In this document: positions 37,018-50,600 of the stretch, piece after piece
How the letters are laid out: every line of letters begins with the position of its first letter
Numbering within the stretch: the stretch's first letter is position 1
Assembly (NCBI RefSeq): GCF_004193775.1
Contig: NC_041008.1
Coordinates: 14,093,731 to 14,157,730, forward strand
Source: Glycine soja
Taxonomy: Eukaryota > Streptophyta > Magnoliopsida > Fabales > Fabaceae
Length of the DNA stretch: 64,000 nucleotides
Reading direction: 5' to 3'
Notes under the pieces: model-generated
The model's input: the letters and a program-made list of their open reading frames with translations, nothing else
The model's database searches: none
What the model was told of the DNA's origin: nothing
Position numbers and translations under genes: made by a program

Positions 37018-39389
37018 AAAAGGAAATAAAAATCATCATTTGTATTGACTTTATTTTAACTATCACCGGACCACCACATTATATTTTCTACATGTTGAAT
37101 CAGACCAACAATTGTTTTCTCAATGTGAGCTATTTGGGCTTTCCTCATCATAGATATTGCCACTATCCACTAGTTCACTACCGCTACAATGTTCAGAAAA
37201 ATAGTTCATGAATAATATTAAATCATATATTGACTTACTTACTACCTATGTAATAGAGCCAAAGAGAAAAGCTAATCAGAGCCAAAGAGAAAAGTAGAAA
37301 ACTAGCACTTCCAAATGTTGAAATTAATATAAACATGAAATGACTCTATAACAACTAATGATATTGTTTTCTGACTTTGCTAATTAACTGAGTTCTTGTT
37401 GTTTGTTTGAAGATATGTTCTAGTTGGCATATAAAAGCATAAAAGGACTTTAGAAACAAAATATGTTCTAGGCAACAATAATACAAATCCGCAAGCTCAA
37501 CTATGAGATGAGCATCAACAAACAAAGAAAAGATAACCATACTTTATCTACAAGTGTAGAAGGGAAAGAGAATATCACTTCTTCAAGCTTTCTGGCATAC
37601 TCTTGTCTAATCTATAAAATCAAATCTATTGTACTAGTGTTTAATATCAGACACATTGGTAACAACAATGGCAGTAGCATTACTCCTTTGGATAGCCTAA
37701 AATTCCAAAGTCAGAAACAAGTTAGAAAATAGCACAAAACTTCCTTTTCCAATTATATTACAATAAAAATTAAGAATACATGCATAAAAAAATAAATAGT
37801 ACTCAACTATTCAGACTTTGTGAGTTGTGATGAGCAACCAAAAAATTTTATTAGCTACAAGTTTATGATTCATTCACAGAGAATGAACTTCCATGCCCTG
37901 CTTCTTGGCTGATTTTGAAATCCCCTTCCACATTTATGGTCTCATGATTTCCATTTACTTATATCAAGCATATTAAGTTATGTAAAATTACTTCAACAGA
38001 AAGTTAATAGCTGAAAAATAATGAACTAGTTTGTTCACATTTTATAGATAAACACTAAACAGTAAAGCTAATTTAACCAGATTTATCCATATACAATGAC
38101 TATTTAACCCTATCTAGCCATGCAATGGGCTAGAAATCTAACATTAAATTTCTAATCCAAATCAAAATTTTCAACTAAGTATTGACTATTTTCCATTTAT
38201 TCAATCCTTTTCTATTTCTAAATCATAAATCCTCATTCAAGTAACAAACGACACATCATATGGCTATTATATTAGTGTCAACTAGCCTTTCTTTATACGA
38301 CAACAAGATTCAACAATAACAAACATAATAGCTTTTAACATCATATGCATATTATATTAGTGATTCCCGAATGAAAAAAAAATAAAATGCATGCATAATT
38401 GCAAGAAATGATTCATTCATGATCCCGTACCCAAACAACATTACACAAATAAGTCACTTCACATTCAATGAAACATGAAATCTAAAATAACTAGAATCAT
38501 AGAAGTCTAATGTAATGCACAAGCATAAGCATAAACTTGAGAGCTACCAATTACCAATAACAATTCATTAATCAATCAATTAATTAATTAAGCAGCCAAT
38601 TGAATTATTGAAGAAGCAGAGAAAAGAGAAAACATCTCAAATTGGATTATTTAATCTTTGAAATCAATTTGTTCACCTTCGAATAAGTGAAGTTAAAGAG
38701 CAAATTGATACCTAATATGAAATTCAAAGTAATAGCTAATAAGTCTTGACAACAAGCGTCAAATTCACACAAGCTTTTCTGCATAAAAAAGTAAAAGGAA
38801 TGAAGATCAACAAGTAAATTGCAACAAGTAATCTCCAAAATCAAATGAAACAGTTAATTTGTGAAATCAATTCATTCCACTTCGATTAGCAAAAGAGAAA
38901 GACCAAATCGAGTGGCTGAAAGGTTAACAAGTAAAATGCAAAATGTAATCTCTGAAACCTAATGAAATTATTAATCTATCTCCGAAATCAGTTCCCTCTC
39001 CTTAGAGTAGAAGAAGATCAAACGCGCGAGAGTGGAACGAAGAAAGGTGGAGCAACGAAACAGAGGATCCAAACATGGAGAACATTGGGGGAGAAAACTA
39101 GCGCAGAGTCGCCTTTGGAGTTGTTTGAGAACGGAGGTGAGGTTGGAGGATAGGGTTTTGGTGTGGTAGTGATGTCGATGAGAGTGGTGATGGAGTCCTG
39201 CCTGGCAAGTTGCGGTGGAGGGAGATGGCGTAAGTTGCAGTGGAAGCGGTGGTGTTTGGCGGAGGGAGGAGGAGTAGTGGCTTAGGTTGTGGAAGGTTCT
39301 GAAAAAGAAAGACAAGCATGAGTGAGAGAGATTGAGAGAGTGTGTGCAATATGGAGGATTTAAATTAGAATAAAAGGTTTTACCTACAT
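37018..39389. other. possible captured gene scraps, minus strand
   Basis: Several short minus-strand stretches look coding-like: 39349-39098 or 39315-38971 (Pro/Ser/Leu-rich, like an N-terminal targeting segment), about 38800-38730 ('CEFDACCQDLL' after an AG acceptor), about 37600-37540 ('QEYARKLEEVIFSFPS') and about 37195-37070 ('SGNIYDEESPNSS'). They could be exons of a disrupted host gene picked up by the element whose end is at 39478. No full model can be built and no family was recognised. Confidence 0.3.
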
Positions 39390-39478
39390 ATACTGTTTGT
39401 AGGTAGAAGTTTCGCCTACACTAAATTGTATATGTCACTCTAAGTGTGTGTGGGTATAGGTAAATTTTTTTGTAGTGA
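39380..39478 (-). mobile_element. CACTA-like terminus (one end only)
   Basis: Read on the minus strand from 39478 the sequence begins CACTACAAAAAAATTTACCT, the typical start of plant CACTA (En/Spm) elements. Short inverted phrases follow (TGTAGGTAGAAG and CTTCGCCTACA-like), resembling subterminal repeats. The opposite end was not found. Confidence 0.45.
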
Positions 39479-39813
39479 TGGTATAATCAATTTTTCACAC
39501 ATAGGAATATTGGATAATAGGTTTCTTAAAAGACGTTGCTTCTTCACAAGCAATTGCCAGTGCCATCATTTTTTACTTATAATCAAAGTAACTATATTTT
39601 CTTTGAGATTTTCTCAATATAATGAGACCAATCCAAAGAAATTCCCTTTTCAACTCTAGTAATTTTAATTTCAAGAATTAAATTTACTTCACTAAGGTCT
39701 TTCATGTCAAAATTTTCAAAAGCATAGTTTTAACATTTTTCATAACATAAATTATAGATAAAAAAAATTCATCCAAGTATAGACAAATAATAGAGAAAAC
39801 ATTACTATCTAAT

Positions 39814-39817
<4 letters not shown>

Positions 39818-39867
<50 letters not shown>
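39818..39867. repeat. (AT)n microsatellite
   Basis: About 48 bases of alternating T and A inside the copia remnant. Confidence 0.9.
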
Positions 39868-39870
<3 letters not shown>

Positions 39871-40550
39871 TTATCATGTCAAAATTCTCAAAAGCTTATT
39901 TTTGACATTTTTTCACAACATAAATTTAGAATTAAAAACAAGTCATCCACATATAAACAAATAATAGTGCAAACATTATTATCTAATTTATAATATATAT
40001 GCAATTATCACTTTCATTAATTTTAAAATCATGCGAGGTAACTAAATTATCAAATTTCTCATGTCATTGTTGAGGTGCTTGTTTCAAGCCTTACAAGGAT
40101 TTATTTAATTTGCATACTTTATTTCAATGATCAGAAACAACAAACCATTATGTTGATCCATATATAAATTTATTCTTTTGATTCACCATTTAAAAAAGTA
40201 ATTTTTACATGCATTTGATGTATAACCATATCATGCACAAAAGTAATAGAGAACAACACGTGAATAGATGTAAGTCTAGATATAAGTGGATACATATATC
40301 TATGTATTTTCTTTGCCTATATCCTTTAGCTATTAATCTTCCTTAAACTTGTCGTTTGTTCTATTTGGTTTTAGTTTATTTTAAGAATCCATTTACATCC
40401 TATTATTTTGTATCCCGAAGGTAACGCTACTAATTCCCATGTTTTATTAGTCCATTTTGACACCAATAGATGTCAAAGCCTCCTAAATAAAGGAGGATCC
40501 TCCTCAACGTTATAAGTATAAAATTAGGACTAAAATCCTTAGGTACATGT

Positions 40551-40627
40551 ACTTTTTTACTTCTTTAAGGTTCATTAAAAAAAACATTACTTTTTTACTT
40601 CTTTAAGGTTCATTAAAAAAAAAAACA
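40551..40627. repeat. 38-bp tandem duplication
   Basis: ACTTTTTTACTTCTTTAAGG followed by TTCATTAAAAAAAACATT occurs twice back to back within the copia remnant. Confidence 0.85.
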
Positions 40628-42340
40628 TTAGTAGAATCATGTGTATAAACAGGTGTATTATAAGTAGAACCCCCACTATTTTTCAATTTAAACGGAAAAC
40701 ATTCTTCATTAAAAACAAGGTCATTCAATTCAATAACAATTTTCTAATTTAAATAAAAAAAAATCTATAAGCTTTACTATTAACTGCATAGCCAATGAAA
40801 ACAAATTCATACGCTGTACTTATTAATTTTTTTCATTTAGGATCTGGAATCCTAATACAAGCAAAATTAACTCGAGTTTGAAGATAGAATAAATTTGGTT
40901 TCTTGTTTTTTAACAATTCATAAGGAGAAATTTTACTATTTTATTTAGGCACTCTATTGATCATGTAACATACATTTAGCAAAATTTCACTCCAAAAAAA
41001 TGATATAGCACCAGAATGAAGAAAAGAAACGACAGATTTAACAAAAGTATTGTTTTTTCTTCAACTTTACCATTCATTTAAGGAGAATGTGATTGATTTT
41101 CACATGAGTTGTTACTTGATAATTATAAAAACTCATTAAAAAATTCAGAATCATATTTTGTTCCTCTATCAATTGAAAATCTCTTTAATTATTTTCTTAT
41201 TTACTTGATTTTCTACTTTAAAAACAAATAATTTAAACATATCAAAAGCACCACTCTTATTTTTCACAAAATATACAAATGTAAAATTAGATCAATCATC
41301 AATAAAAGTGATAAAGAATCACTTTCCATTTATAATTAACACTCCATCAAATTCACATATATCATTATATATATTGAATCAAGAGTTTTAGTTTCTCTAC
41401 TTACGGACTTAGTAGGAGCCATAATAATTTTAGCTTAACAAGAAAATTCACATATTTCTAATCCATTTGTAGATAATTTTGGAATTAGTTCTAGATTACT
41501 CATATATTTAGTTGTTAAAAAGTGGGTTATAGATCTACCTATAAAATTGATCGATTTGTAAGATTAAGATTGTTCGCTATTTATATAGTTTATTTCGGTA
41601 TTATCTTTAATCAAGTTGAGACTTTAACATATGTCTTATCTTTTTCATGATTATCCGTCTTGTGAGTCTTTTAACATATTTCCTTATCTGGGAATAACCA
41701 TAATTTAGGTGTCTTTTTCAACATCTTTCCTTGTGCTCAAGACTATCCGCTTGTAGCGTGACAATAGAAGGTCCATCAATAGGTCTTGGATAGACTTTGA
41801 TACCATGTTGATATTAAATAAAATAATTAAAAAATTGTGTATTTTTTTTATCCATTGACTCAAAGATTATGCGTATAATACAGAATAACAAGCTAGTAAA
41901 TAAGAAAAAATTAATTAAAATATAATCTAAATCTTAGAGATATATACGCACACTCTTTGATCCACCAACTATATTGATTTTAGAAATCATAGCAATAAGT
42001 TGGTCCTTAGTAAGATTCGGTTGTTGGGGCATAACGATTCCTAAGGCAATAGTTTTTAGCCAAATGTCCAGACTTACAACAACTATAACAATTAAACTTA
42101 CCATGAGGTGTTTATTTTTGCCCATTCTAATTACTAATATTTTTATCTTTTGGATTCAAGACAACAAAAGTGGATTTGACATTAGCAAGAATTTTCTTTT
42201 TTAAATCATATCTTTGGAATTCCTTCTCAATATACAATTGAGTAATCAAACTTTTCAATTTTTTTTTTTTTTTGCTTTATACCTGAGAATGTTTTAGGAA
42301 AACTTTCCAACTAGCAGACAATATTAGTTACCATAGCTAC

Positions 42341-43149
42341 TTAAAATTGTTCAAGTCATACATTTAGAGATTATTTCAATTAAGCTATCTTTTGGAGTAA
42401 TGTAGTGCTTGATAGACATGGTAGAAAATAAGTGTCTCGAAATTGTTGTAGAGGTTGAAAAATGATTGTGAAACACAAATAGTAAATTAAGGCCGGAGTC
42501 ACATATTAGATTATTTTCTTTAAGATGTTTTACAACTTTACTTGAATTATGTAACAATATATAAGATCATTCAACACTTGCATTACACTTTAAAAAAATC
42601 TCAAATGATCATATATGTTAATTCGCCATCTGGTAACAAAATATACCGAGATATATCACAAAAATAACAATTAAATTTAGACTTTAATTTTCATCTGCGA
42701 TCAATATAATTTTTTTTTTATATTTTCAACTAATTAAAAATTTCTTTAGGTATAATTTTTAAAATAGTCATTATAAAAATCAATAATTGTATTATATATA
42801 ACAATTTCTGATTAGATGAATAATTGCATTGTTAGTAAATTTAAATTAAATTCTTTAATTAATTTATATATATTGTTACTGAAAAATATTTTTTCACAAA
42901 CACCTAATAAACATCATTCTATTTATTCATATTTTCCGTTGACAATTTTATAATATTCATATGATTTAACAACAAGTTAAATTTCCACTGAATTTTAGCA
43001 TAAAAATATTTTATACTCTATAAATTAAACTTTAAAAATAATTGTAGAGTCCACTTAAAAAAAATTAGAGTCTGAATAACTAAAAATACAAAAGTATCCT
43101 TCATTTTCCTTTTTAATTTTGAATTTATTAAAACATTTAATATTGTATG
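42341..43149. other. upstream intergenic region of the Rgp1 gene
   Basis: AT-rich. A stretch near 42755-42830 ('aaaatagtcattataaaaatcaataattgtat' and 'ttctgattagatga') is a diverged relative of the 95-bp repeats in intron 1 (43803-44090). No other gene is visible. Confidence 0.5.
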
Positions 43150-43363
43150 TAGCTACTAGTCGACAGTGGATTCTCCGTGACTCAGATCAGATCCCGTCTG
43201 AGAAGAACTCTGATCATTGCTGGTGAGATCCTTCTTCTCTGTTCCTCCAATTCCTTCCCACAAAACCCTAATTTTAATTTTCCATCGCAATTCCCTCTCC
43301 CCTTGTTGTTGAAAACCCATTATTACTCCTTTTTCCTCTCAAAAACTTAGAACCAAAAGCGCA
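43014..43363 (+). promoter_or_regulatory. probable core promoter and 5' UTR of the Rgp1 gene
   Basis: TATA-like CTATAAATT lies near 43019. From about 43160 the composition turns CT-rich and less AT-rich ('cttcttctctgttcctccaattcc'), typical of a plant 5' leader, up to the ATG at 43364. The exact transcription start cannot be read from sequence. Confidence 0.4.
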
Positions 43364-46300
43364 ATGCTATCTGGGAGATTCTCGTTTTTCGGAGGCGGCG
43401 GGGATTCCGGCGCGGTGGTGGATAACACCAATTCGTCACCATCAAAGTGTGGCGAAGAACAACTCGCTGTTGTTCAACCCACACTGAAGCTCGAGACCGA
43501 TAGGCAGGTTTACAGGCCCGGCGATCCTGTGATTGTGACCATCCAGATCTCAAATCCCGCAAAGGGGTACTCGTTTCTGATGGAAAGACTCGGTTTTGAG
43601 ATCAGGGGCATCGAGAAATTGGACACTCAGTGGTTCGCCACGCAGAAGCCGATGCCCGGCTCGAAACAAAAGAGAGGTTCGTCGCTGCAACAACTATCGT
43701 ATTGGAATTTTATAGTTTTCACTGTATTACTTCCAAGAGTTTAAATTTTGTGAACTTTCAGCCTAATTTACACCATCAACTAATTAGAAATCATAGTTAT
43801 ATGACCTTTTTGAAGTAATTATTGTAAAAGTCGATAAATTTATCATACATGACGATTTATGATTGGATGCTAGTGTGGAAACCTTTCATAGTTTGTATGA
43901 CCTTTGAAGTAGTTATTGTAAAAGTCGATAAATTTATCATTCATAGTGGTTTATGATTGGATGGCAGTGTGGAAACCTTTCATAGTCTGTATAACCTTTG
44001 AAGTAGTTATTGTAAAAGTCGATAAAATTTACTATTCATGGTGATTTATGATTGGATGACTGTGTATAAACCTTATATATCGTCGTGCATGCACTATTTA
44101 CTCTTATTATTATTATCAAGGTAAAATACATTTTTGGTTTCTCAAAATATCTTAAAATTTAGTTTTAGTACCTGCAAAATTTTTATACGTTTTAGTACTT
44201 GCCAAAAGTGATGTGGTTTTCTTTTAGTCCTTCTTCAGGGATTAAAACCACGTGCTTTTATTAAAATGTAGAGACTAAAAATTGTATTAAATTTTTACAG
44301 GGAGTAAAACCGAATTTCAAGATATTTTGGGTGACCAAAGACATATTTTATGCTATTACTACTACTACTACTACTATAATATTGTTATTTATTATTTCAG
44401 GTGAGCATGCTTTTCTGGAGTGCTCAACACCGGTCCTAGTTGCAAACCAGATTGTTAATGCTGGAGCCAGCAAATCATGTATGCTAAGTTCTAATTAAAG
44501 GATTCTGATTTTTTGGTTAACCTTCTTCCTGTTGGTTAGCTCATATATTTTCTCTTAGTATACTGAGTATGCTTGTGGAATTTTGAAATTCAAATTATTA
44601 TGTTTATGTTAGTGGCTGTACATAAATGGATATTCCCCATTAGGCATTTTTAGGGGTTGTAAAAACTGTTCCATCTACCTTTTCTTGGGGAGTGCAATAC
44701 AACACTGAAGTTATTTTGCTTTGCTTTTGGTTAGAGATAGCCTGTAGTTTGGTTTCACCCTATAATTTTTATTATAATTAGACCAAAACTTAAGATATTG
44801 TGATGACATATTTGTGTGTTCAAAGTTACTCTTCTCTTCCTTTCTTCAATTGTGAAGTTGGTTTTAATGGGTTATAAGACAGGACAACATCTGATGCTAT
44901 TCCCCCACAAAACTTCCATGCCTTTAAAAGTGCTGATTGCAGCTAGTTAATAATATTATTATCATACATATAAAAATGAGTGAGGAATTGGGGATGGTGG
45001 GCCCAAATATACAAAATATGAGAGGGTGGGGGGTGGAATATAAATTTTTTATTTACATGTAATTTTTTCAAAGTGCGGCTGCAACTGGCAGGAGTTATGA
45101 TCTTTGGTTTTGAGTTGCTGATGTAACTATGAGTTAAATGTTTATACTTGGTTTGTTTCACAATTATAAATAGAGATTTTGAAGTTTGAATTTTACCAAA
45201 ATGAAGTACGTGGTAGATTTGTTGGAGTCAGGACTTGGGAGATATGAACTGAAATATGCGAACATGATTTTGTGGCCTGGTAAATTAGCAGACAATAGGT
45301 GGGACTTTTTGATCTTGGGCTATTTTGGGACTAATTTCATTAATGAAATCATGTTAATCTTATCTGGGAGAGGTCTTTCTCACGTTATTAAGACTTAGCT
45401 GGGGTAATTGATATGAAAAGATGTTAACCATTGATGTGACACAGAAACTGATGGATAGATGTGTTGAAATTGGACAAGTGAGCAATTTGATCCAGAACTA
45501 TTGATTAGAGTTAAATAATCAATTCTCTATTTTTTGTGGGGGGTTTTTAAAATGTTCATTCTAATTTTATTCTCTAAGACAACAAAAAAGTAAAATAATT
45601 TTTTCCAGTTTGCCAGTATACTTGCTTGGTGATTGCTAATTTGAATGCTTTAGAAGTGATCTCTATATTTTATTTTGATTTAAGAAGGCTGATTATGTTG
45701 AGAGTTAATTGCAGATGTGGTGCGAACGCAGCTGCCTAGCATTATTCCACCATCTTACAAGGGTTCAAGCATTCGCTATCTGTACTATATTAAAAGTGCA
45801 TTAACCGGAGAGTGGATAATATATGAAAATGGGCAATCTCGTGCGGAGATCAAAAATGATGTCACAGATTTGGTTGGTTGTGCAGTGACTTGCTCTGATT
45901 TATGCTGAAAAGTATTTGCTTCATGTTATTTTCATGCTATGTTTTTGGAGATGTAATACAAAAGACAGTCATGAACCTTTACCTAGCAACTTGAGCTCTT
46001 GGGAGAGTTGGTTCATGACATGGTATTAGAGCCCCTGTGACTTAAGGCCCATTTGTTTGAACTTTCCCTGTTTATTTTTTGAAGTCCTTTTTGAATTAAA
46101 AAAATGTTTAAAGAACTTGTAATAATTATGCAAGGTTTTTTTTTTTTTGGAAAAAAGAAGTCAATAAAAGCCGTTTTAGTACTTTTCTCAAAAGCTAAAA
46201 GAAGTTAGCTTCTTAACAAAAGGTCCTAAAAATAGCTATAACATGTAATCATTTTTTCCCCTTTTATTTTTTAAACTAAGTGGTATAGAGTTCAATCATT

Positions 46301-47602
46301 GTTGCTCCTGTTTTAACAAATGTAGAATTATTGCATGAGGTTGGTAGAACTGTGCAGTATCTGAGCTTCAACTCCAAAGGGCTGTTGCATGAGCCATGAG
46401 GGCACTTGTTAGATATGTAATGTAAAAAACCATTCTTGTGCCTTCATCTAACACTGTAAACTTTTAGGAGAGTTGTATTATGACAAGCTATAATGGTGAT
46501 ATATCTTTGTTTTTGTTTGTCTTGTTCTCAAAATGTGCTATGCTTTTTATTTTTATTTAAGTAATCTTTTAACTTATATTAGGGAGCTAATAATTGAAGA
46601 AAGGGTAGCTAAATCTTCTTGTTTGAAATGCTTGGTTTGCAATCTTTTTAAGGAATTCTGTGGCAGTATTGTGGCATCTTAAGGCACATGCATCTAAGCT
46701 GAGTGAAACAGTTGTCTAGAGAAGGTGATCATGCTAATTGCTTATTTCTGTTTTACTGGTAATAAGAAGGCTGGTAAGTGGTAGAAAAGCAGGAAAAATT
46801 CTCTTAGGTGATGAATAAGTAGTTTTAAGAGCACTTTCATAGAGTTTTGTGGGGTCCTACTTTTGTATTATCGACTTATAGTAATTTCTAGGGCTGTTCC
46901 TTATTTGTCTGGTATACTTGGTTTACTACGGATGTCTATATTTTCAAGTGAGCTGAATACTAAATGTCCTTATTCATCCTTATGAATGTTATAGTCATTC
47001 ATTCTTATCTTTCTCTATTTAAAAGGCCATATCGGCACAGGGCACATACTTATTTATTATCATTGAGGATAGAATAAGAATTCAATCATGCACAATAGTG
47101 CACTGTAGAGGAGAGGCCTGAGTCTGTTTCAGGGTGCCCATTGTGTTTTGTTGTGCCTGTGATTGTTGCTGCTATGTTGGAAATGTCATGGCCATTGAAG
47201 GTATTATATTGAAACAGGAAAAAAAATCCATAGTACCCCCCATGTTCTGTGCTTTCCTATCGTTCATTTTACTTTTTCATGATTTTCCCTCTACTTTTGG
47301 CATTGGAAAACATTTATGGGGTTTGAAACCCTGCATTTTCAGCAGAGAGCACTTACAAGATGACCTTTGTTTCAAACCAAGCTTGGTGTTTTTCCTTTAC
47401 ACCCATTGCTGATCCATGGGTCTCTGTTCACCAACGTCTCCTTTCCTGCCCTCTTTGTTCCAACTGCTTACCACGGCTCATCCATGAGTCTCTGTTTATG
47501 CAAGATTCTGTTCAATTTTTTTAGTTTCTGTGTTGTGTTCGTCAGACTCACAGACCCTCTTTGTTCAATTTTTGCTTGTGTTGTGTTCTTCACAGTTACA
47601 CA

Positions 47603-47637
<35 letters not shown>

Positions 47638-50600
47638 TTTTGTCCTTTTTTACACCATCTTCCTTTTTGATGATGATTGTGTTTAGTTATTACTTTTGAT
47701 TAGTAATTATGACTGTCTTTAATTTTAGATAATTCTTTAGTTTTGAGCTCTTATGTGTGTGTATTATAAATTATTTGTCTTATACGTATAACCTTTGGTA
47801 TAGTGGCTCTCACTTTCTTTTATCCTGCTTTAATGTTTTTGGGGTTGGCTTATCTGTGTCATTATCTGGGTTGGATAACAATGATGTGTACTTTCATTAT
47901 TGGAGATTTTTATTTCAACCTTTTAACATGTACTGGTTTGCCTATTTATAGAATTTTAAGTTTGTTAACTTCCATTTCTGCAGGAAGTTCGTATTCCATT
48001 ACAATTATGGATAAACCAGAAAAGTAGTGGCTTTCCAATGGATGATGGTTAGTTTGGTTGTTAACTTTCTTTCTATTTTATGTCTGTTGTAAACCTGTTG
48101 TAATGGTTTCTGGCTTCTTCCATAGAGGCCTACATAGATTTTTTGGTTATAAAGGACTAAAGGAGTATGTGAAGATGTTCTTTTGTACAAAGTAAAATGC
48201 TTTCCGTTTAAAAGAAAAAAAATACTTATTCTTTTAAAATTTTGAATGCTGATGTGGAACAAATATAGCTTATGCTATAGATGGATATATGGAAGATTTA
48301 GGTCCTGTTCGGAATGGTTTCTCATTTTTAGTTTTGAAATTTTTAAAAATCAAAATCAGTTTTAGTTTTGAGTTTCAGTTTATTCTTTGTTTTTAGTTTT
48401 TAAAAAGATGTTACTAAATAAAATGAGTCAACTATCTTATCTCGCTCTATTATGAAATAATGGCTGTGGCATAGGTAGTGGCGTGGTAGTGGCGTTAGTG
48501 ACGATGGTGGTGGGGTGGAATAATGGCAGCGACGATGGTGGCAGTGGCGGTGAGGGTAGTAGCAGGGGAATGGTGACGAATATGCTTTAAAACCCAGACT
48601 GATTCGGTCGGTTAGACCATTCGACCATGACTTGAAGGTCAGGTCCGGTCAAGTTGCCTATCAGATCAATCATGCATTGAACCCGTTGCAACCTGGTACG
48701 ATCTGGCTGGGTGTGCGGTTAAACTGGTGACCCACTATCCCAGGCTGAGTCATGCCCAAAGGAGGAAACACGTTGGGTCACGCGGGTCAATTAAAGTTGG
48801 GTATAAAATTTTTAATGTGTTTTAATAAAGACTAGGTCATGTGGGTCAATTAGTGACCCACTGGTTCGACCGTTGATCTAGTGACCAAATACCTTGACTG
48901 TGTCAATCATTGTTTCGATTTTTTAAAATTATGGGTGGTGGTGAGGTGGAATAGTGGTAACGGCAGCGACAATGATGATGGAGGCAGTAGAATGGTGACG
49001 GTAGTAGAGGTGGAATGGTGGTGGTGGCAGTTGTGCTGGCGGTGGTACGATAGCAATGGTGGAATGGTGGTGGTGGTGGCGACAACGGTGGAGGGATGGA
49101 ATAGTGGTAGTGGCGGGCGCGCAATAACGACGATGGAGGCGGCAAAATGGTTGTGGCGACAATGGTGGTGGTGGCGGAGGCGGCAAAGGCAAGGTGCGGT
49201 GGTGGTGGAATGGAGGCAATAGTGGTGGAGGTGGCGGTGATGGAATGGTGGTGGCGGTGGCGGTGGAGGCAGCAACGGCAGGGTGTGATGGGGGTGGTGG
49301 CAGTGGCTGGTTGTGGTGGAATGGTGGCAGTAGAGGCGGCATTGGCGGCAGTGGTGGTGGCGGTGGCGGTGGCGGGGACAGCGGAGGTGGTGGTACAGTG
49401 ATGGTGGTTAGAATGTATTTTTTAAAACTAAAAACCAAATTCACAAAATCTTTTTATTTATTTATTTTGATAATGAATATAAAATTGTTTTGAAATTGAG
49501 TTAAAAACCCATTTAGCTCTATTTTTGCCAAACATATTTTGTTTTGAAAATTGCACTTGAAAACTGAAAATTAGAAACTTCTAGCCACCCCAAACGGGGC
49601 TTTAGTTTTTCTTATAGGCTTTGCAGCTCTTTTTTGCTGCTTTTTAGCCTTAGATTCTGAAATTTGTTGCTTATGTTTACATGATGACCTAAGAAGTTAT
49701 TATGTGAAACCAATGAAATTATAAATATATGTTGTATCAAGTTGTCCTTCTCTTTGGTCTGAGTCCATGACATTGTCATTTATTCAAATTCAACCTGACA
49801 ATTTGCAACACAAAAAGAATGATCAGTCTGGTAAGCAAACTTTGATAGAACCTGATATCATTGGGGAATTTACTTGTTTATTAAAATTGATTGCATATAT
49901 CACCATTAAGTTTCTTATTCTTTTGCACCTATACATTTTTATTTCATATAGCATCAAAAAGTTTTAGTCATCTTAATTTTTGTTGAACATTATAAGTAAT
50001 ATATCCATGTGTTTATATGTTTTCAGATATTGTTCCCTTAACTACTGTACAATTGGATATATTTTGGAAAGAGATGGATGGAGATGCTGATTGGGTATGC
50101 TATTGGTGATATTTTGTAATTGGGTAAACTAAACTTATCTGTGTTTTAGCCTATATTCGATTGCTATCTATTGTTTTAAGAATGCCTTTATTTGTTTTTA
50201 ATTTTAAAATCTTCTTTCTTTGCAAAATGTGAAATCGCTTGAAAATTACATTTTAAAATGGATTTAGAATTGTAGATGGGATTTTGGTTGAAATCTCACA
50301 ATGATCTTTCATTCTAAAGTAATATGAAATCTGCTAATTTTTAGAAGTTTAGATGCTGTCCTTTCCCAGTTTCCCATCTTCTATTTATACATGTTATATA
50401 CCCTTCATTATTGTAGCTAACAAACTGTTGATTATAATTTATAACTAACTAAACTAGCTAATGGGTTTTCTAACAATATTCAACTGTCAAGGGGATCTAG
50501 CTCTGTTGATTGAGCAGGGTGCGTGAGTTATTGTAAACCCCTTGACACTATCTTCGATTCTCACAGATAAAAAAAATACTCAACTAAATAATGGGTTAAC

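Larger units (their letters stand above)
39479..42340 (-). pseudogene. copia retrotransposon remnant (gag to reverse transcriptase)
   Basis: The minus strand keeps a decayed copia order. Gag knuckle CYSCCKSGHLAKNYC (about 42105-42055) comes first, then the integrase zinc region 'IPKLSTNGLEICEF' (about 41490-41440) and integrase core with 'FDMFKLFVFKVENQV' and 'SIDRGTKYDSEFF' (about 41260-41130). Integrase-to-RT spacer 'STAYEFVFIGYAVNSKAY' follows (about 40830-40770), then RT 'KSL-GLKQAPQQ-HEKFDNLVTSHDF' (about 40110-40030) and 'FDMKDLSEVNLILEIKITRVEKGISLDWSHYIEKI' pieces (about 39715-39600). Many stops and frameshifts are present. LTRs were not defined. The clade differs from the SIRE element at the window start. 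Confidence 0.75.

Noticed and set aside
41785..41812. Primer-binding-site-like sequence (minus-strand TGGTATCAAAG) within the copia remnant
   Set aside because: It lies between gag and integrase of the same remnant, not next to a defined LTR. It may be a piece of a nested LTR, but no boundaries could be set.
45960..46035. LTR end plus primer-site-like TGGTATTAGAGCCC in intron 3
   Set aside because: The motif resembles a copia primer site, but no LTR start, coding region or target duplication could be found. Kept out as too short.
48903..49493. Long open frames on both strands rich in Pro/His or Gly/Trp/Val
   Set aside because: They arise from the GGTGGC-type simple sequence, which lacks stops in most frames. 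No splice context, and they lie in an intron of a good gene.
49764..49833. Possible extra exon of the Rgp1 gene ending in a strong CTG|GTAAGC donor
   Set aside because: With the only plausible acceptor (CTGAG at 49763) the 70-base exon shifts the frame and gives a stop. Direct joining of 48047 to 50027 keeps the frame. It could be used in a rare transcript.
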